This document shows, piece after piece, positions 42,601-51,126 of a DNA stretch of 64,000 bases. Position numbers and translations under genes: made by a program. Numbering within the stretch: position 1 is the stretch's first letter; the number at the start of each line of letters is the position of its first letter. Under the pieces are notes generated by a model, which was not told the origin of the DNA, did not search any database, and worked only from the letters and a program-made list of their open reading frames with translations. The stretch covers positions 1-64,000 of the forward strand of contig NZ_JASMWN010000010.1 of the NCBI RefSeq assembly GCF_032595355.1, written 5' to 3'. This DNA is from Sedimentitalea todarodis. Lineage in GTDB: Bacteria > Pseudomonadota > Alphaproteobacteria > Rhodobacterales > Rhodobacteraceae.

Positions 42601-43815
42601 TCAGGTCCCATAAGCCGGGACCGGCCCCATCACGTCTTCGACCGCGTTCAGGATGATGTCCGCAATCACGTTCAGCTCCGCCTCGCTGAGCCGCACGGGA
42701 AGGCGCACATCACAGGCCCGCATCAGCATGGCGCGGGTGCGGGGCAATTCCGGCAGATCGGGAATGAACTTCCAGTTCCAGAAGGCGCGCGCGTTGTCTG
42801 CGCTCTGACCAAAGACCTGCACCTTGACGCCACGCGCCTCTGTGGCGGCTGCGAATGACAGCGTTTCGTACTCGTCCATTCTGACAAGGTTGAACTGTAT
42901 GGAGTCCGGTGCGCGGGCTTCCTGCGGCAGGGGCGGTGGTACGTCAATATTGGGCGATGCGTTGAGCCGTGCGGCCACGTGGTCGTGGTTTGCCAGCCCA
43001 TCGCGCGCACGGCGCGAAAGCTCCGGTATCTGCGCACGGGCAACCACGGCTGACAGATTGCTCATGCGCAAATTGTAGAGCGGCAACATGTTCTGCCAAC
43101 GGGTAAACGCGGCCTCCAGCGCGGGCGAGTTGTCGCCGTGGGGGCCTTTGTGCTTCTGCCAATTGTGCTCATAGGCCCCTGACATGATGACCGCACGGGC
43201 CACGAGATCGGCATCATCGGTTATCAGAATGCCGCCTTCTCCTGCATTGATCATCTTGTAGGACTGGAACGAAAAACACCCGACCCGACCGATGGTGCCG
43301 ATGTTCCTGCCGCTCCATGTCGTGCCCAGCGAATGTGCTGCATCTTCGATCACCGGGATATCGCGGGCATCACACAGTGCCAAGATTGCGTCCATGTCGC
43401 TGGTATGTCCGCGCATGTGGCTGATGATGACGGCCTGAACATCAGCTAGTTTCGCCTCGAAATCCGCGATGTCGATCCGGTAGTTTTCTCCAACCTCGCA
43501 CAGGACCGGCAGACAATCCGCGTGCATCACCGATGACGGAACCGCGGCAAAGGTAAAACCGGGGATCAGAACACGGGCGTCGCGCGGCAGGTCGAGCGCC
43601 TTCAACGACAGAAACAGCGCGGCAGAACAGGATGACACGGCCAGCGCGTACTTGCTGCCCATCATCCGGGCGAACTCGGTCTCAAGCAACGTAACCGGCG
43701 CATCGGCGGGTGCGGTATAGCGAAACAGGTCGCCGGATTGCATCAGCCCATCAATGGCGTCGCGGGCTGATTGCGGGATGGGTTCGGCGTCATGGACATT
43801 CGGTGGCAAGGTCAT
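42601..43815 (-). CDS. DegT/DnrJ/EryC1 family aminotransferase
   Basis: This 404-residue PLP enzyme shows the family features IPGFTFAAVPSSVMHADCLPVLCEV, VIEDAAHSLGTTWSGRNIGTIG and SFQSYKMINAGEGGIL, where Lys of SYKM forms the PLP aldimine. Such enzymes transaminate keto sugars or, in some cases, other carbonyl substrates. No sugar genes are nearby. It is 119 bases after the FAD oxidase gene on the same strand, so its link with the amine pathway is possible but unproven. Confidence 0.85.
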   Translation of the reverse strand: MTLPPNVHDAEPIPQSARDAIDGLMQSGDLFRYTAPADAPVTLLETEFARMMGSKYALAVSSCSAALFLSLKALDLPRDARVLIPGFTFAAVPSSVMHADCLPVLCEVGENYRIDIADFEAKLADVQAVIISHMRGHTSDMDAILALCDARDIPVIEDAAHSLGTTWSGRNIGTIGRVGCFSFQSYKMINAGEGGILITDDADLVARAVIMSGAYEHNWQKHKGPHGDNSPALEAAFTRWQNMLPLYNLRMSNLSAVVARAQIPELSRRARDGLANHDHVAARLNASPNIDVPPPLPQEARAPDSIQFNLVRMDEYETLSFAAATEARGVKVQVFGQSADNARAFWNWKFIPDLPELPRTRAMLMRACDVRLPVRLSEAELNVIADIILNAVEDVMGPVPAYGT

Positions 43816-43934
43816 ATTTCGATTTCCTTAACTTAACCTGTGAGTTTCTTAAAACAGATAAGAAAAACTGCCAACAGGAAATCGAGCAACGCTGGCGTAA
43901 CCTCGCCAATGGGAATGTGTGTGATGTCTGAGCT

Positions 43935-45239
43935 TCAGGTGCCCAGGCGATCGCGCAGGCCGTACCAGGTCATCGCCAGCACAAGCAGGGGCGAGCGCAG
44001 CATTGCACCGCCGGGAAAGGCGGGAGCGGGGACGCGGGCCATTGTGTCAAAGCCTTCTGCCTGTCCCTGCACGGCCAGCGCCATCAACTGGCCCGCATGA
44101 GTCGCGGTGCCAACGCCGTGGCCGGAATAGCCCGATGCCGACAACACGTTGGGCCCAAGCCGCGCGAGGAACGGCATCCGTTTCATGGTGATTGCCAGGG
44201 TTCCGCCCCAAGCATAGTCGATCCGCGCATCCGCGAGATGCGGGTAAATCTGGGTCATCGGCTTGCGTACAAGTGCTGCGATATCGGTGGGGAAGGCATA
44301 GCCATAGCTTTCGCCACCGCCAAAAAGCAGCCGGCCATCGGCGCTCAGGCGAAAGTAATTCACCACGAATTTGCTGTCGGCCACGGCCACATCCCGCGTC
44401 AGAACCCGCGCAGTCTCGGCTCCAAGCGGTTCGGTCGCCACGATGAAGTTGTTGATCGGCATGACCCGCGCAGCGACCCTCCGGCTGAGGCCACCAAGAT
44501 AGCCATTGCCGGCCAAGATCACATGATCCGCAATCACGCGGCCTCTGTCGGTCTGAACCGTCGCCGGCTGGCCCTCGGCGATGTGATGCACATGGCATTC
44601 TTCGAAAATGCGCACGCCAGCCGAGGCCGCCGCGCGCCCCAGTCCGAGGGCATAGTTCAGCGGATGCAGATGCGCAGCACCCATATCCAGCGTGCCGCCC
44701 TTGTAGGCCGGTGACGGGCAGAGATCATGGCAGGCGTCCGCATCCAGGGCCTCGATCTGATCATAGCCATAGCGCGTCTGAAGATGCCCGGCATAGGAAT
44801 GGAGATCATCGACATCGCGTTTGGAAGACGCCGTATGTGCGACGCCAGGTTTGAGGTCGCAGTCAATATTATGCCGCTGTATCAGCTGCTTGACCAGCGC
44901 CTTGCCCTCTTCTGCCAGGTGCCAGAGCTTTGCCGCCTCGGCATCGCCCAGCAGCTTTTCCAGCCCGTCCTGATTCAGGCGCTGGCCGCTGCCCAATTGA
45001 CCGCCATTGCGCCCGGAGGCGCCAAAGCCGACACGATGGGCATCCAGCAGGACAACATCCATTCCCGCCTCGGCAAGATGCAGCGCCGCCGAAAGACCGG
45101 TGTACCCTGCTCCGACCACGCAAACATCGGCGCGGGTCTCGCCACGCAAGGGGGCAAATCGATCCAACTGATTGGCAGTCGCGGCATACCAGCTGGTGGG
45201 GTATTCGCCGCGCCGGTCGTTTGAGAACAATAGGTTCAT
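43935..45239 (-). CDS. FAD-dependent oxidase, PuuB-like (gamma-glutamylamine oxidase type)
   Basis: This 434-residue flavoprotein has an FAD fold VCVVGAGYTGLSAALHLAEAG about 40 residues in, preceded by the PuuB-type start SWYAATANQLDRFAPL, and the segments GFGASGRNGGQLGSGQR, LLFGGGESYG and SGYSGHGVGTATHAG. PuuB oxidises gamma-glutamylputrescine to the aldehyde. Position next to a GS-like ligase and amidotransferase supports the same kind of pathway, though the amine cannot be named from sequence. It follows the ligase gene by 23 bases. Confidence 0.87.
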   Translation of the reverse strand: MNLLFSNDRRGEYPTSWYAATANQLDRFAPLRGETRADVCVVGAGYTGLSAALHLAEAGMDVVLLDAHRVGFGASGRNGGQLGSGQRLNQDGLEKLLGDAEAAKLWHLAEEGKALVKQLIQRHNIDCDLKPGVAHTASSKRDVDDLHSYAGHLQTRYGYDQIEALDADACHDLCPSPAYKGGTLDMGAAHLHPLNYALGLGRAAASAGVRIFEECHVHHIAEGQPATVQTDRGRVIADHVILAGNGYLGGLSRRVAARVMPINNFIVATEPLGAETARVLTRDVAVADSKFVVNYFRLSADGRLLFGGGESYGYAFPTDIAALVRKPMTQIYPHLADARIDYAWGGTLAITMKRMPFLARLGPNVLSASGYSGHGVGTATHAGQLMALAVQGQAEGFDTMARVPAPAFPGGAMLRSPLLVLAMTWYGLRDRLGT

Positions 45240-45262
45240 GGTGCCCTCGCGTGCCGCCGGAC

Positions 45263-46621
45263 CTAGACGTTCAGCAGCAGATGTTCACGTTCCCACGGCG
45301 AGATGACTTGCAAGAACTCTTCGTATTCCGCGCGTTTGACGATGCTGTAGACACGGGCAAAGTCCGGGCCGAGCACCTTGTGCAAGTCAGTGGCAGCTTC
45401 AAACAAGGTCAGGGCCTCGCCCATGACGCGGGGAATATCCTCGTCACCCTCATAGGCATCGCCACGGTATTGCTTGTCCGGGCGGCGCTCTTCCATCATG
45501 CCGAGATAGCCACAGGCCAGCGAAGCGGCGATGCAAAGGTAGGGATTGCAATCCATGCCTGCGAGTCGGTTTTCCACACGGCGTGCCTCGGTGCCGGACA
45601 GGGGAATGCGAATGCCGGTCGTTCGGTTGTCGCGCCCCCATTCCAGGTTGATCGGCGCGGCGTGATCGCGGGTATAGCGCCGATAACTGTTCACATAGGG
45701 TGCCATCACGGCGATGGCGGAGGGCAGGTGGTGCTGCAATCCGCCAATGAAATGATAGAAGGCATCGGTTTCGCCGCCTTGCGGGCCGGAAAAGATGTTC
45801 TTGCCGGATTCGATATCCAGAATCGAATGGTGAATATGCATCGCGCTGCCCGGCTCTTCGGCGATGGGCTTGGCCATGAAGGTGGCAAAACAATCGTGGC
45901 GCAGCGCGGCTTCGCGGATCAGCCGTTTGAAGTAAAATACCTCGTCCGCCAGCTTGACCGGATCGCCATGGCGCAGGTTGATCTCAAGCTGCCCGGCGCC
46001 GCCTTCCTGGGTGATGCCGTCGATTTCGAACCCCTGTGCCTCGGCAAAGTCATAGATATCGTCGATCACCGGCCCGAATTCATCGACCGCCGTCATCGAG
46101 TAGGCCTGCCGCGCGGCGGCGGGTCGGCCAGATCGCCCCATCATCGGTTCGATCTGTTTGGCCGGATCAATGTTGCGGGCGACGAGAAAGAACTCCATTT
46201 CCGGCGCGACGACGGCTTTCCACCCCTGATCCGCGTAGAGTTTGACCACGCGTTTCAGGACATTGCGCGGCGAGCAGGGCACTGGGTTGTCCTTGCGGTC
46301 ATAGGCGTCATGGATCACCTGCAACGTCCAGTCGCCGGTCCATGGCGCCGCCGTAGCGGTGGACATGTCAGGGCGCAGGATCATGTCCTTTTCGATGAAC
46401 CCGCCTTCGCCCGCGGCCTCGCCCCAGCCTCCGGTGATGGTCTGATAAAAGATGCTGTCGGGCAGGTGAAAATAATCCTGCTTGGCAAACTTGCTGGCGG
46501 GCACTGCCTTGCCACGGGCAATGCCGGGCAGGTCGGAAATGATGCATTCCACCTCGTCCAGACGTCGACCCTCGAGATAGAGTCGGGCGGCCTCGGGCAG
46601 GCGTTCTGTAAAGTCGGTCAT
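45263..46621 (-). CDS. Glutamine-synthetase-like gamma-glutamyl-amine ligase (PuuA-like)
   Basis: This 452-residue member of the GS family has the catalytic domain pattern AGQLEINLRHGDPVKLADEV, ATFMAKPIAEEPGSAMHIHHSI and INLEWGRDNRTTGIRIPLSG, and the N-terminal domain segment ISDLPGIARGKAVPASKF. It is closer to PuuA/GlnA3-type gamma-glutamylamine ligases than to housekeeping GS; the adenylylation Tyr loop is not evident. It joins glutamate to an amine with ATP in the cytoplasm. It overlaps the amidotransferase gene by four bases. Confidence 0.88.
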   Translation of the reverse strand: MTDFTERLPEAARLYLEGRRLDEVECIISDLPGIARGKAVPASKFAKQDYFHLPDSIFYQTITGGWGEAAGEGGFIEKDMILRPDMSTATAAPWTGDWTLQVIHDAYDRKDNPVPCSPRNVLKRVVKLYADQGWKAVVAPEMEFFLVARNIDPAKQIEPMMGRSGRPAAARQAYSMTAVDEFGPVIDDIYDFAEAQGFEIDGITQEGGAGQLEINLRHGDPVKLADEVFYFKRLIREAALRHDCFATFMAKPIAEEPGSAMHIHHSILDIESGKNIFSGPQGGETDAFYHFIGGLQHHLPSAIAVMAPYVNSYRRYTRDHAAPINLEWGRDNRTTGIRIPLSGTEARRVENRLAGMDCNPYLCIAASLACGYLGMMEERRPDKQYRGDAYEGDEDIPRVMGEALTLFEAATDLHKVLGPDFARVYSIVKRAEYEEFLQVISPWEREHLLLNV

Positions 46622-47301
46622 GTCTTGCGCCCTTTCTTGAAGAAATTGGCCATTTGCACAGCGATCTTGCCATTGTCGTTCGGCAGGTCCAGACGCTTTG
46701 TCGCCTCGTCCAGCAGGTCGTCGGGCACCACGCCCCGCCCGCGGGTCCGGATCAGCCCATCGACAAAATCGTTGCCAAACTCGGGATGCGGCTGCACCGT
46801 CCAGATCGTGTCACCATAGGCGATGACCGCGTTCTTGCAGAAATCATTGGACCCCAGCACCCGCGCGCCTTTTGGCAATTCCGTCACCTGATCCTGATGC
46901 CAGGCATTCAGGGTCAGCGTCTCGTCGCCCACCTGATAGGTTGTGCCGCCCACGGCCCAGCCGCCGCTGAACTTCTCGACCTTGCCGCCAAGCGCCTGCG
47001 CGATGATCTGGTGGCCGAAGCACACGCCGATCAAAGGCCGGCCGCGTTGCACGATCTCGCGGATCAGATCCTCAAGCGGCGGTATCCAGGGATGATCCTC
47101 ATAGGCGCCATGCTTGGACCCGGTGATCAGCCAGCCTTCAGCCTCGTCCACGCCATTGGGAAACTGGCCGTCGACCACCGGAAAGCTGACAAAGTCGAAA
47201 TCATGTCCGGCAAGCAGTGTTTCGAATATCGTGTCGTAGTCTCCCATGGACGCGAGCATGTTGTCTGGCGCGTGTCCGGTTTGCAGAATGCCGATTTTCA
47301 T
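46618..47301 (-). CDS. Class I glutamine amidotransferase-like protein
   Basis: This 227-residue protein has the triad elements of class I amidotransferases: GVCFGHQI (Cys nucleophile) and the C-terminal TVQPHPEFG (His, Glu). It is a stand-alone domain of the kind often annotated as GMP-synthase-like. In the Puu pathway the last step, gamma-glutamyl hydrolysis, is done by a class I-type enzyme (PuuD), so this could fill that role, but the family is broad. It is first in the three-gene catabolic unit; an operator-like palindrome lies 12 bases before its start. Confidence 0.85.
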   Translation of the reverse strand: MKIGILQTGHAPDNMLASMGDYDTIFETLLAGHDFDFVSFPVVDGQFPNGVDEAEGWLITGSKHGAYEDHPWIPPLEDLIREIVQRGRPLIGVCFGHQIIAQALGGKVEKFSGGWAVGGTTYQVGDETLTLNAWHQDQVTELPKGARVLGSNDFCKNAVIAYGDTIWTVQPHPEFGNDFVDGLIRTRGRGVVPDDLLDEATKRLDLPNDNGKIAVQMANFFKKGRKT

Positions 47302-47312
47302 AAGTCACCAAT

Positions 47313-47326
47313 AATTTGATCAAATT
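47313..47326. promoter_or_regulatory. Perfect 14-bp palindrome AATTTGATCAAATT, proximal operator
   Basis: AATTTGATCAAATT is fully self-complementary and ends 12 bases before the amidotransferase ATG on the minus strand, where a repressor would block the promoter or leader. A second copy lies about 305 bases upstream. Confidence 0.55.
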
Positions 47327-47617
47327 CAGGATAGCAGCGGCGCGTACCGGCGGCAAGAGTGCTCAGACCGACTCGAGATAGCGGGCCAGTGAGGCTCGGC
47401 TGTGGGTGCTCCACAGATCGAGATTGAGGGTCGAGAACGGCATCCGCACAGGGCCTATCGAGCTTCACTGCAAGGAGTTTGTGCAGGCGACTACCGCGCA
47501 TCTGGCCGTTCAACTCGCCTGCCGCAATGTGGAATGCCGGAAAGGTGCGGATGCGCAGAGGTTTGTCCGGCGATACCGGACCTACAGCCTGACCGATGTG
47601 TCCTGATCTGGCGCATG

Positions 47618-47631
47618 AATTTGATCAAATA
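47618..47631. promoter_or_regulatory. Second ATTTGATCAAAT palindrome, distal operator
   Basis: AATTTGATCAAATA repeats the 13 central-left bases of the palindrome at 47313-47326, including the full 12-base core ATTTGATCAAAT. It sits between the transporter permease stop and the catabolic genes. Two widely spaced identical sites suggest repression by looping or a second promoter. Confidence 0.5.
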
Positions 47632-47702
47632 GCCGTTCGCCGCATCGGACGTCTCTTCCGCGCAGGCAAAATCATGGTGTTTTCTGGCCGTGCACTTCCG
47701 GA

Positions 47703-48512
47703 TCAGCGGATCAGGGTCAGCCGCATCGGTGCGCGGGCGCGGCGCTCTGCCGGCAGATGTCGATTGAGGCGTATACCGATGAGGCCGAACACCGACACGA
47801 TCACCAGCGTCACCAGGATGAAATACCCGGCAAGAATCGGGTAGGGCACGAAGGGGTTGAAGGTCTTGTCGGCGAAATAGCTGGCGTAATAGAGCGCATC
47901 ACCGCGTTGTTGCCATGCCGGAAAACCGGAAAAGAACACCAGCGTCGTCGCGTGAAACAGAAAGATCGCCTCGTTGGTGTAGGCGGGCCAGGCCAGCCGT
48001 AACATCGTGGGCCAGATGATCCGCCGGAATCGGTGCCAGCCGGTCATGCCATAGGCGTCGGCAGCTTCGACATCGCCTTTGGGGATGGAGCGCAGCGCGC
48101 CATAGAAAATCTCGCCAGTATAGGCCGCCGTGTTCAGGAACAGGACGATCAGGGCCCCCAACCACGCGGCGGTAAAGGCCCCAAAGGCAGGATTGCTGCT
48201 TTTGAGGCTCAGAAACAGGAAGTAGGCGAAAAAGAACTGAATGAACAACGGCGAGCCACGGAAGACAAAGATGAACCATTCCGCCGGTTTGCGAAGCCAG
48301 CGGGAGTGTGCCCCCTTGGCCACGGCCAGCCCGGTCGCCAGAAAGAACCCGATGGTCAGCGCCACGATGCCGAAATAGATGTTCCAGATCATGCCCGACC
48401 CGATCAACGTCACCTGTTCGCAGAGGGTAAACCCTTCGCGTGGCAGCAGGCGTTCGCCGATGCCGATCGAGCGCAATGCATAGTCATGGATGGTTTGCAG
48501 GCAGGTCGACAT
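47703..48512 (-). CDS. Polar amino acid/amine ABC transporter permease (HisM-type)
   Basis: This 269-residue permease has about five hydrophobic segments and the EAA loop GALRSIPKGDVEAADAYGMTGWHRFRRIIWPTMLRLAWPAY. EWFIFVFRGSPLFIQFFFAY is the N-terminal family motif of HisM/GlnP permeases. It pairs with the permease encoded immediately upstream, whose stop it overlaps by one base. Substrate is likely a basic or polar amino acid or a polyamine-like amine. Confidence 0.9.
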   Translation of the reverse strand: MSTCLQTIHDYALRSIGIGERLLPREGFTLCEQVTLIGSGMIWNIYFGIVALTIGFFLATGLAVAKGAHSRWLRKPAEWFIFVFRGSPLFIQFFFAYFLFLSLKSSNPAFGAFTAAWLGALIVLFLNTAAYTGEIFYGALRSIPKGDVEAADAYGMTGWHRFRRIIWPTMLRLAWPAYTNEAIFLFHATTLVFFSGFPAWQQRGDALYYASYFADKTFNPFVPYPILAGYFILVTLVIVSVFGLIGIRLNRHLPAERRARAPMRLTLIR

Positions 48513-49396
48513 CAGGCGGCCGCCTTTCTTTGTGCTTCACCACCAGAGGTCGCCTGGCCATGTGTGAGGCGCTGCATCACCCGTTCGAGCACAATTTCGG
48601 ACACGCGGGTGAAGGCCAGGTAGAAGATCAGAAGGAACAGGAAATACCACATGCGCCAGTCGCCATGCGGAAAGCTCGTGAATTTGCTGGTCTTGGTGCC
48701 GCCAAGTTCCCGCGCCCAATAGACGATGTCTTCGATGCCGAGCAGGAACAGCAACGGGGTCGCCTTGATCAGCACCATCCACAGGTTTGACAGGCCGGGC
48801 AGGGCAAAGACCCACATCTGCGGGACAAGCACCCGCCAGAAGGTCTGGCGGTGCGACATGCCATAGGCTTCGGCGGTCTCAAGCTGTGCATGGGGCACCG
48901 CGCGCATCCCGCCGTAAAGGACATTCGCTGCAAAGGCCCCAAAGACGATGGCAAAGGTAAAGACCGCCAAGAAAAATCCATAGGTTTCGTGCAGGTATTG
49001 CGGAGCGTTCCCCAGAGGCATCTTGGCGGCCTGACAGACGACAAAATCCGAGCCTTGCCGGATGGGCTGATCCCAGTCCGGGCACAGCATTTTGTGTCGC
49101 AGGTACTCGACCGCCTGATCCAATGCGATCACGAAGAACAGGAAAAAGGCGATGTCGGGGACCCCGCGCACGATCGCGATGTAGATCTTTCCCAGCCAGC
49201 GCAGGGGGGCGATTCGTGACCGCGCGGCCATCGCGCCGAGAAACCCGAACCCAAGCGCCACCGGGGCCGTGATCGCCAACAGCAAAAGCACCTTGAAGAA
49301 CGCCACGTAGAACGACATATGCACGCCGGTCGTCAGATAGCACGAGAACCAGGCAAATGTGCCGAGTGAGTCAGGGTCACTGCAATAGGAAAACAT
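48512..49396 (-). CDS. Polar amino acid/amine ABC transporter permease (HisQ-type)
   Basis: This 294-residue permease contains IAIVRGVPDIAFFLFFVIALDQAV and the EAA loop GGMRAVPHAQLETAEAYGMSHRQTFWRVLVPQMW, both HisQ-type. It is longer than HisQ (about 230) owing to an insertion between membrane segments (QAVEYLRHKMLCPDWDQPIRQGSDFVVCQAAKMPLGNAPQY) and an N-terminal extension. The insertion, with two Cys, may form a periplasmic loop. It starts 59 bases after the binding-protein gene. Confidence 0.9.
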   Translation of the reverse strand: MFSYCSDPDSLGTFAWFSCYLTTGVHMSFYVAFFKVLLLLAITAPVALGFGFLGAMAARSRIAPLRWLGKIYIAIVRGVPDIAFFLFFVIALDQAVEYLRHKMLCPDWDQPIRQGSDFVVCQAAKMPLGNAPQYLHETYGFFLAVFTFAIVFGAFAANVLYGGMRAVPHAQLETAEAYGMSHRQTFWRVLVPQMWVFALPGLSNLWMVLIKATPLLFLLGIEDIVYWARELGGTKTSKFTSFPHGDWRMWYFLFLLIFYLAFTRVSEIVLERVMQRLTHGQATSGGEAQRKAAA

Positions 49397-49454
49397 GGGG
49401 TGCTTTTGTTCCGGGGATCAGGCCCGCCGATGTAGCGAGCCTGACAGCCACTGT

Positions 49455-50189
49455 TCAGTAGGTGGTGGTATCGTCGCCGAACCACTTTTTCAGCATCGTG
49501 TTCAGCGTGCCATCTTCTTTCATTGACGTAATGGCCGCGTCGAACTTGCCCTTCAGGTCCGTGTCGCTCTCGCGCAGGCCAAGGCCAATGCCACCGCCGA
49601 GCGGAACTTCGTCACCAACAAATGTCAGTTCTCCACCGGATTCCTCGACCAGCGGCACTAGGTAGTCCTTGTCGGCAAAGACCGCGTCGGCCTCACCATT
49701 GCGCACGGCCGCCACGGTTTCTTCGGGCGTTGCGAATTCGACCAGCGTCGCGCCGCTTTCGGCGACATAACCGGCCTGGATGGTTGCGGTTTGAGCCGCG
49801 ACCACGCCCTCGAGGACGTCGACGCCGTCGGAGGCGCCCACATAGGCCGAAGCCGTTGGCGGGTAGTAATTCTGGGTAAAGTCGATGACTTCGTCGCGCT
49901 CGTCGGTGATGCTCATCCCGGCCATGATGGTGTCATAGTTGCCGGACACGAGGTTGGGGATAATCGAATCCCAGTCATTCTTGACCCATTCACAGGTCAG
50001 CTCGGCACGCTTGCAAAGCTCGTCGCCCAACTCGCGCTCGAACCCGTCCACTTCGCCAGCGTCATTGATGAAGTTGTATGGAGGGTAGGCACCCTCGGTG
50101 CCCATGCGGATGGTTTTGCCGTGGCCGTCGGCAAACGCAATGCCGGCCGACAGCGCGACGGCCGCAGTGCCAAGGATCAGATTTTTCAT
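49455..50189 (-). CDS. Polar amino acid/amine ABC substrate-binding protein (HisJ/ArgT-type)
   Basis: This 244-residue precursor has a signal peptide (MKNLILGTAAVALSAGIAFA) and the SBP family 3 pattern IRMGTEGAYPPYNFINDAGEVDGFERELGDELCKRA, DSIIPNLVSGNYDTIMAGMSITDERDEVIDFTQ and GTLNTMLKKWFG. Proteins of this type bind basic amino acids, opines or related amines in the periplasm. It is second in the operon, after the ATPase gene. A clear GGGAG site precedes it. Confidence 0.92.
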   Translation of the reverse strand: MKNLILGTAAVALSAGIAFADGHGKTIRMGTEGAYPPYNFINDAGEVDGFERELGDELCKRAELTCEWVKNDWDSIIPNLVSGNYDTIMAGMSITDERDEVIDFTQNYYPPTASAYVGASDGVDVLEGVVAAQTATIQAGYVAESGATLVEFATPEETVAAVRNGEADAVFADKDYLVPLVEESGGELTFVGDEVPLGGGIGLGLRESDTDLKGKFDAAITSMKEDGTLNTMLKKWFGDDTTTY

Positions 50190-50222
50190 GAAGAGTACTC
50201 CCTTTGGTTTTTTGCTCTTTTT

Positions 50223-50999
50223 TTACGCGGCGTGGGTCGCAGACAGAAACCCGCGCAGGCGTTCCGATTTGGGGCTGCCAAACAGCGTGTCCGGCGGCCC
50301 TTGTTCTTCGATCAGGCCCTGATGCAGGAACACCACGTGATCCGATACGTCATGGGCCAGTTTCATGTCATGGGTCACGATCAGCATGGTCCGGCCTTCG
50401 CTGGCCAGATCCTTGATGACCCTGACAACTTCCTGTTCCAGTTCCGGGTCCAGCGCCGAGGTGGGTTCGTCAAACAACAGCGCCTCGGGCTCCATGCACA
50501 GGGCACGGGCGATGGCGGCACGCTGCTGTTGCCCGCCTGATAGCTGTGCGGGATAAACATCACATTTGTCGCCGATGCCCACTTTTTGCAGATACCCGCG
50601 CGCGGCCTCTTCGACCTCGTCCCTGGGCCGGCCCAGCACGGTCACGGGCGCTTCCATCACGTTCTGCAAGATCGACATGTGGGACCACAGGTTGAACTGT
50701 TGAAAGACCATCGACAGGTTGGTCCGGATACGCAGGACCTGCTTGGCATCGGCGGGGCGACGATGATGGGCATTGCCCTTCCACAGCACGGGTTCGCCTT
50801 TGAACAGGATATCGCCCTGTTGACTGTCTTCCAAAAGGTTGGCGCAGCGCAGCAGCGTTGATTTCCCGGATCCCGACGATCCGATCAGCGATACCACGTC
50901 GCCCCGATGGGCATTGATGTCCACACCCTTGAGCACTTCGAGCTCGCCATAGCTTTTATGCAGGTTGTTGATTTCGATGACGGAAGGTGTGTCTTGCAC
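50223..50999 (-). CDS. Polar amino acid/amine ABC transporter ATPase (HisP-type)
   Basis: This 258-residue ABC ATPase has Walker A GSSGSGKST, signature LSGGQQQRAAIARAL, Walker B ALLFDEPTSALD and switch TVTHDM-type IVTHDMKLAHDV. The VLWKGNAHHRRPADAKQVLRIRTNLSMVFQQFNLWSHM segment is typical of HisP-type proteins. It energises the two permeases encoded downstream. It is the first gene of the transporter operon; a direct repeat lies 53 bases upstream. Confidence 0.93.
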   Translation of the reverse strand: MQDTPSVIEINNLHKSYGELEVLKGVDINAHRGDVVSLIGSSGSGKSTLLRCANLLEDSQQGDILFKGEPVLWKGNAHHRRPADAKQVLRIRTNLSMVFQQFNLWSHMSILQNVMEAPVTVLGRPRDEVEEAARGYLQKVGIGDKCDVYPAQLSGGQQQRAAIARALCMEPEALLFDEPTSALDPELEQEVVRVIKDLASEGRTMLIVTHDMKLAHDVSDHVVFLHQGLIEEQGPPDTLFGSPKSERLRGFLSATHAA

Positions 51000-51051
51000 G
51001 TGGAATCCGGTATTTGGAACAGCTTCAGTGCGTCAATAGGAATGAATTTTC

Positions 51052-51071
51052 TGCGCAATGCAATGCGCAAT
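51052..51071. promoter_or_regulatory. Direct repeat TGCGCAAT upstream of the ABC operon
   Basis: TGCGCAAT occurs at 51052-51059 and 51064-51071, a 12-base period, about 53 bases before the ATPase start. One turn-like spacing on one face of the helix fits cooperative regulator binding. No regulator is encoded nearby. Confidence 0.35.
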
Positions 51072-51126
51072 ACGGAAGAATCAAGGCGGAACCTGCCGAA
51101 GTGACCAAGGGTAACCCGTCTTTTGG

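Larger units (their letters stand above)
47302..47702. other. Intergenic region with two identical palindromes
   Basis: About 400 bases between the transporter genes and the amidotransferase gene on the same strand. It contains two ATTTGATCAAAT palindromes (listed separately) about 305 bases apart, and a small open frame at 47406-47606 (+) starting with GTG, which has no recognised family. No tRNA or other RNA gene is visible. Confidence 0.5.
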
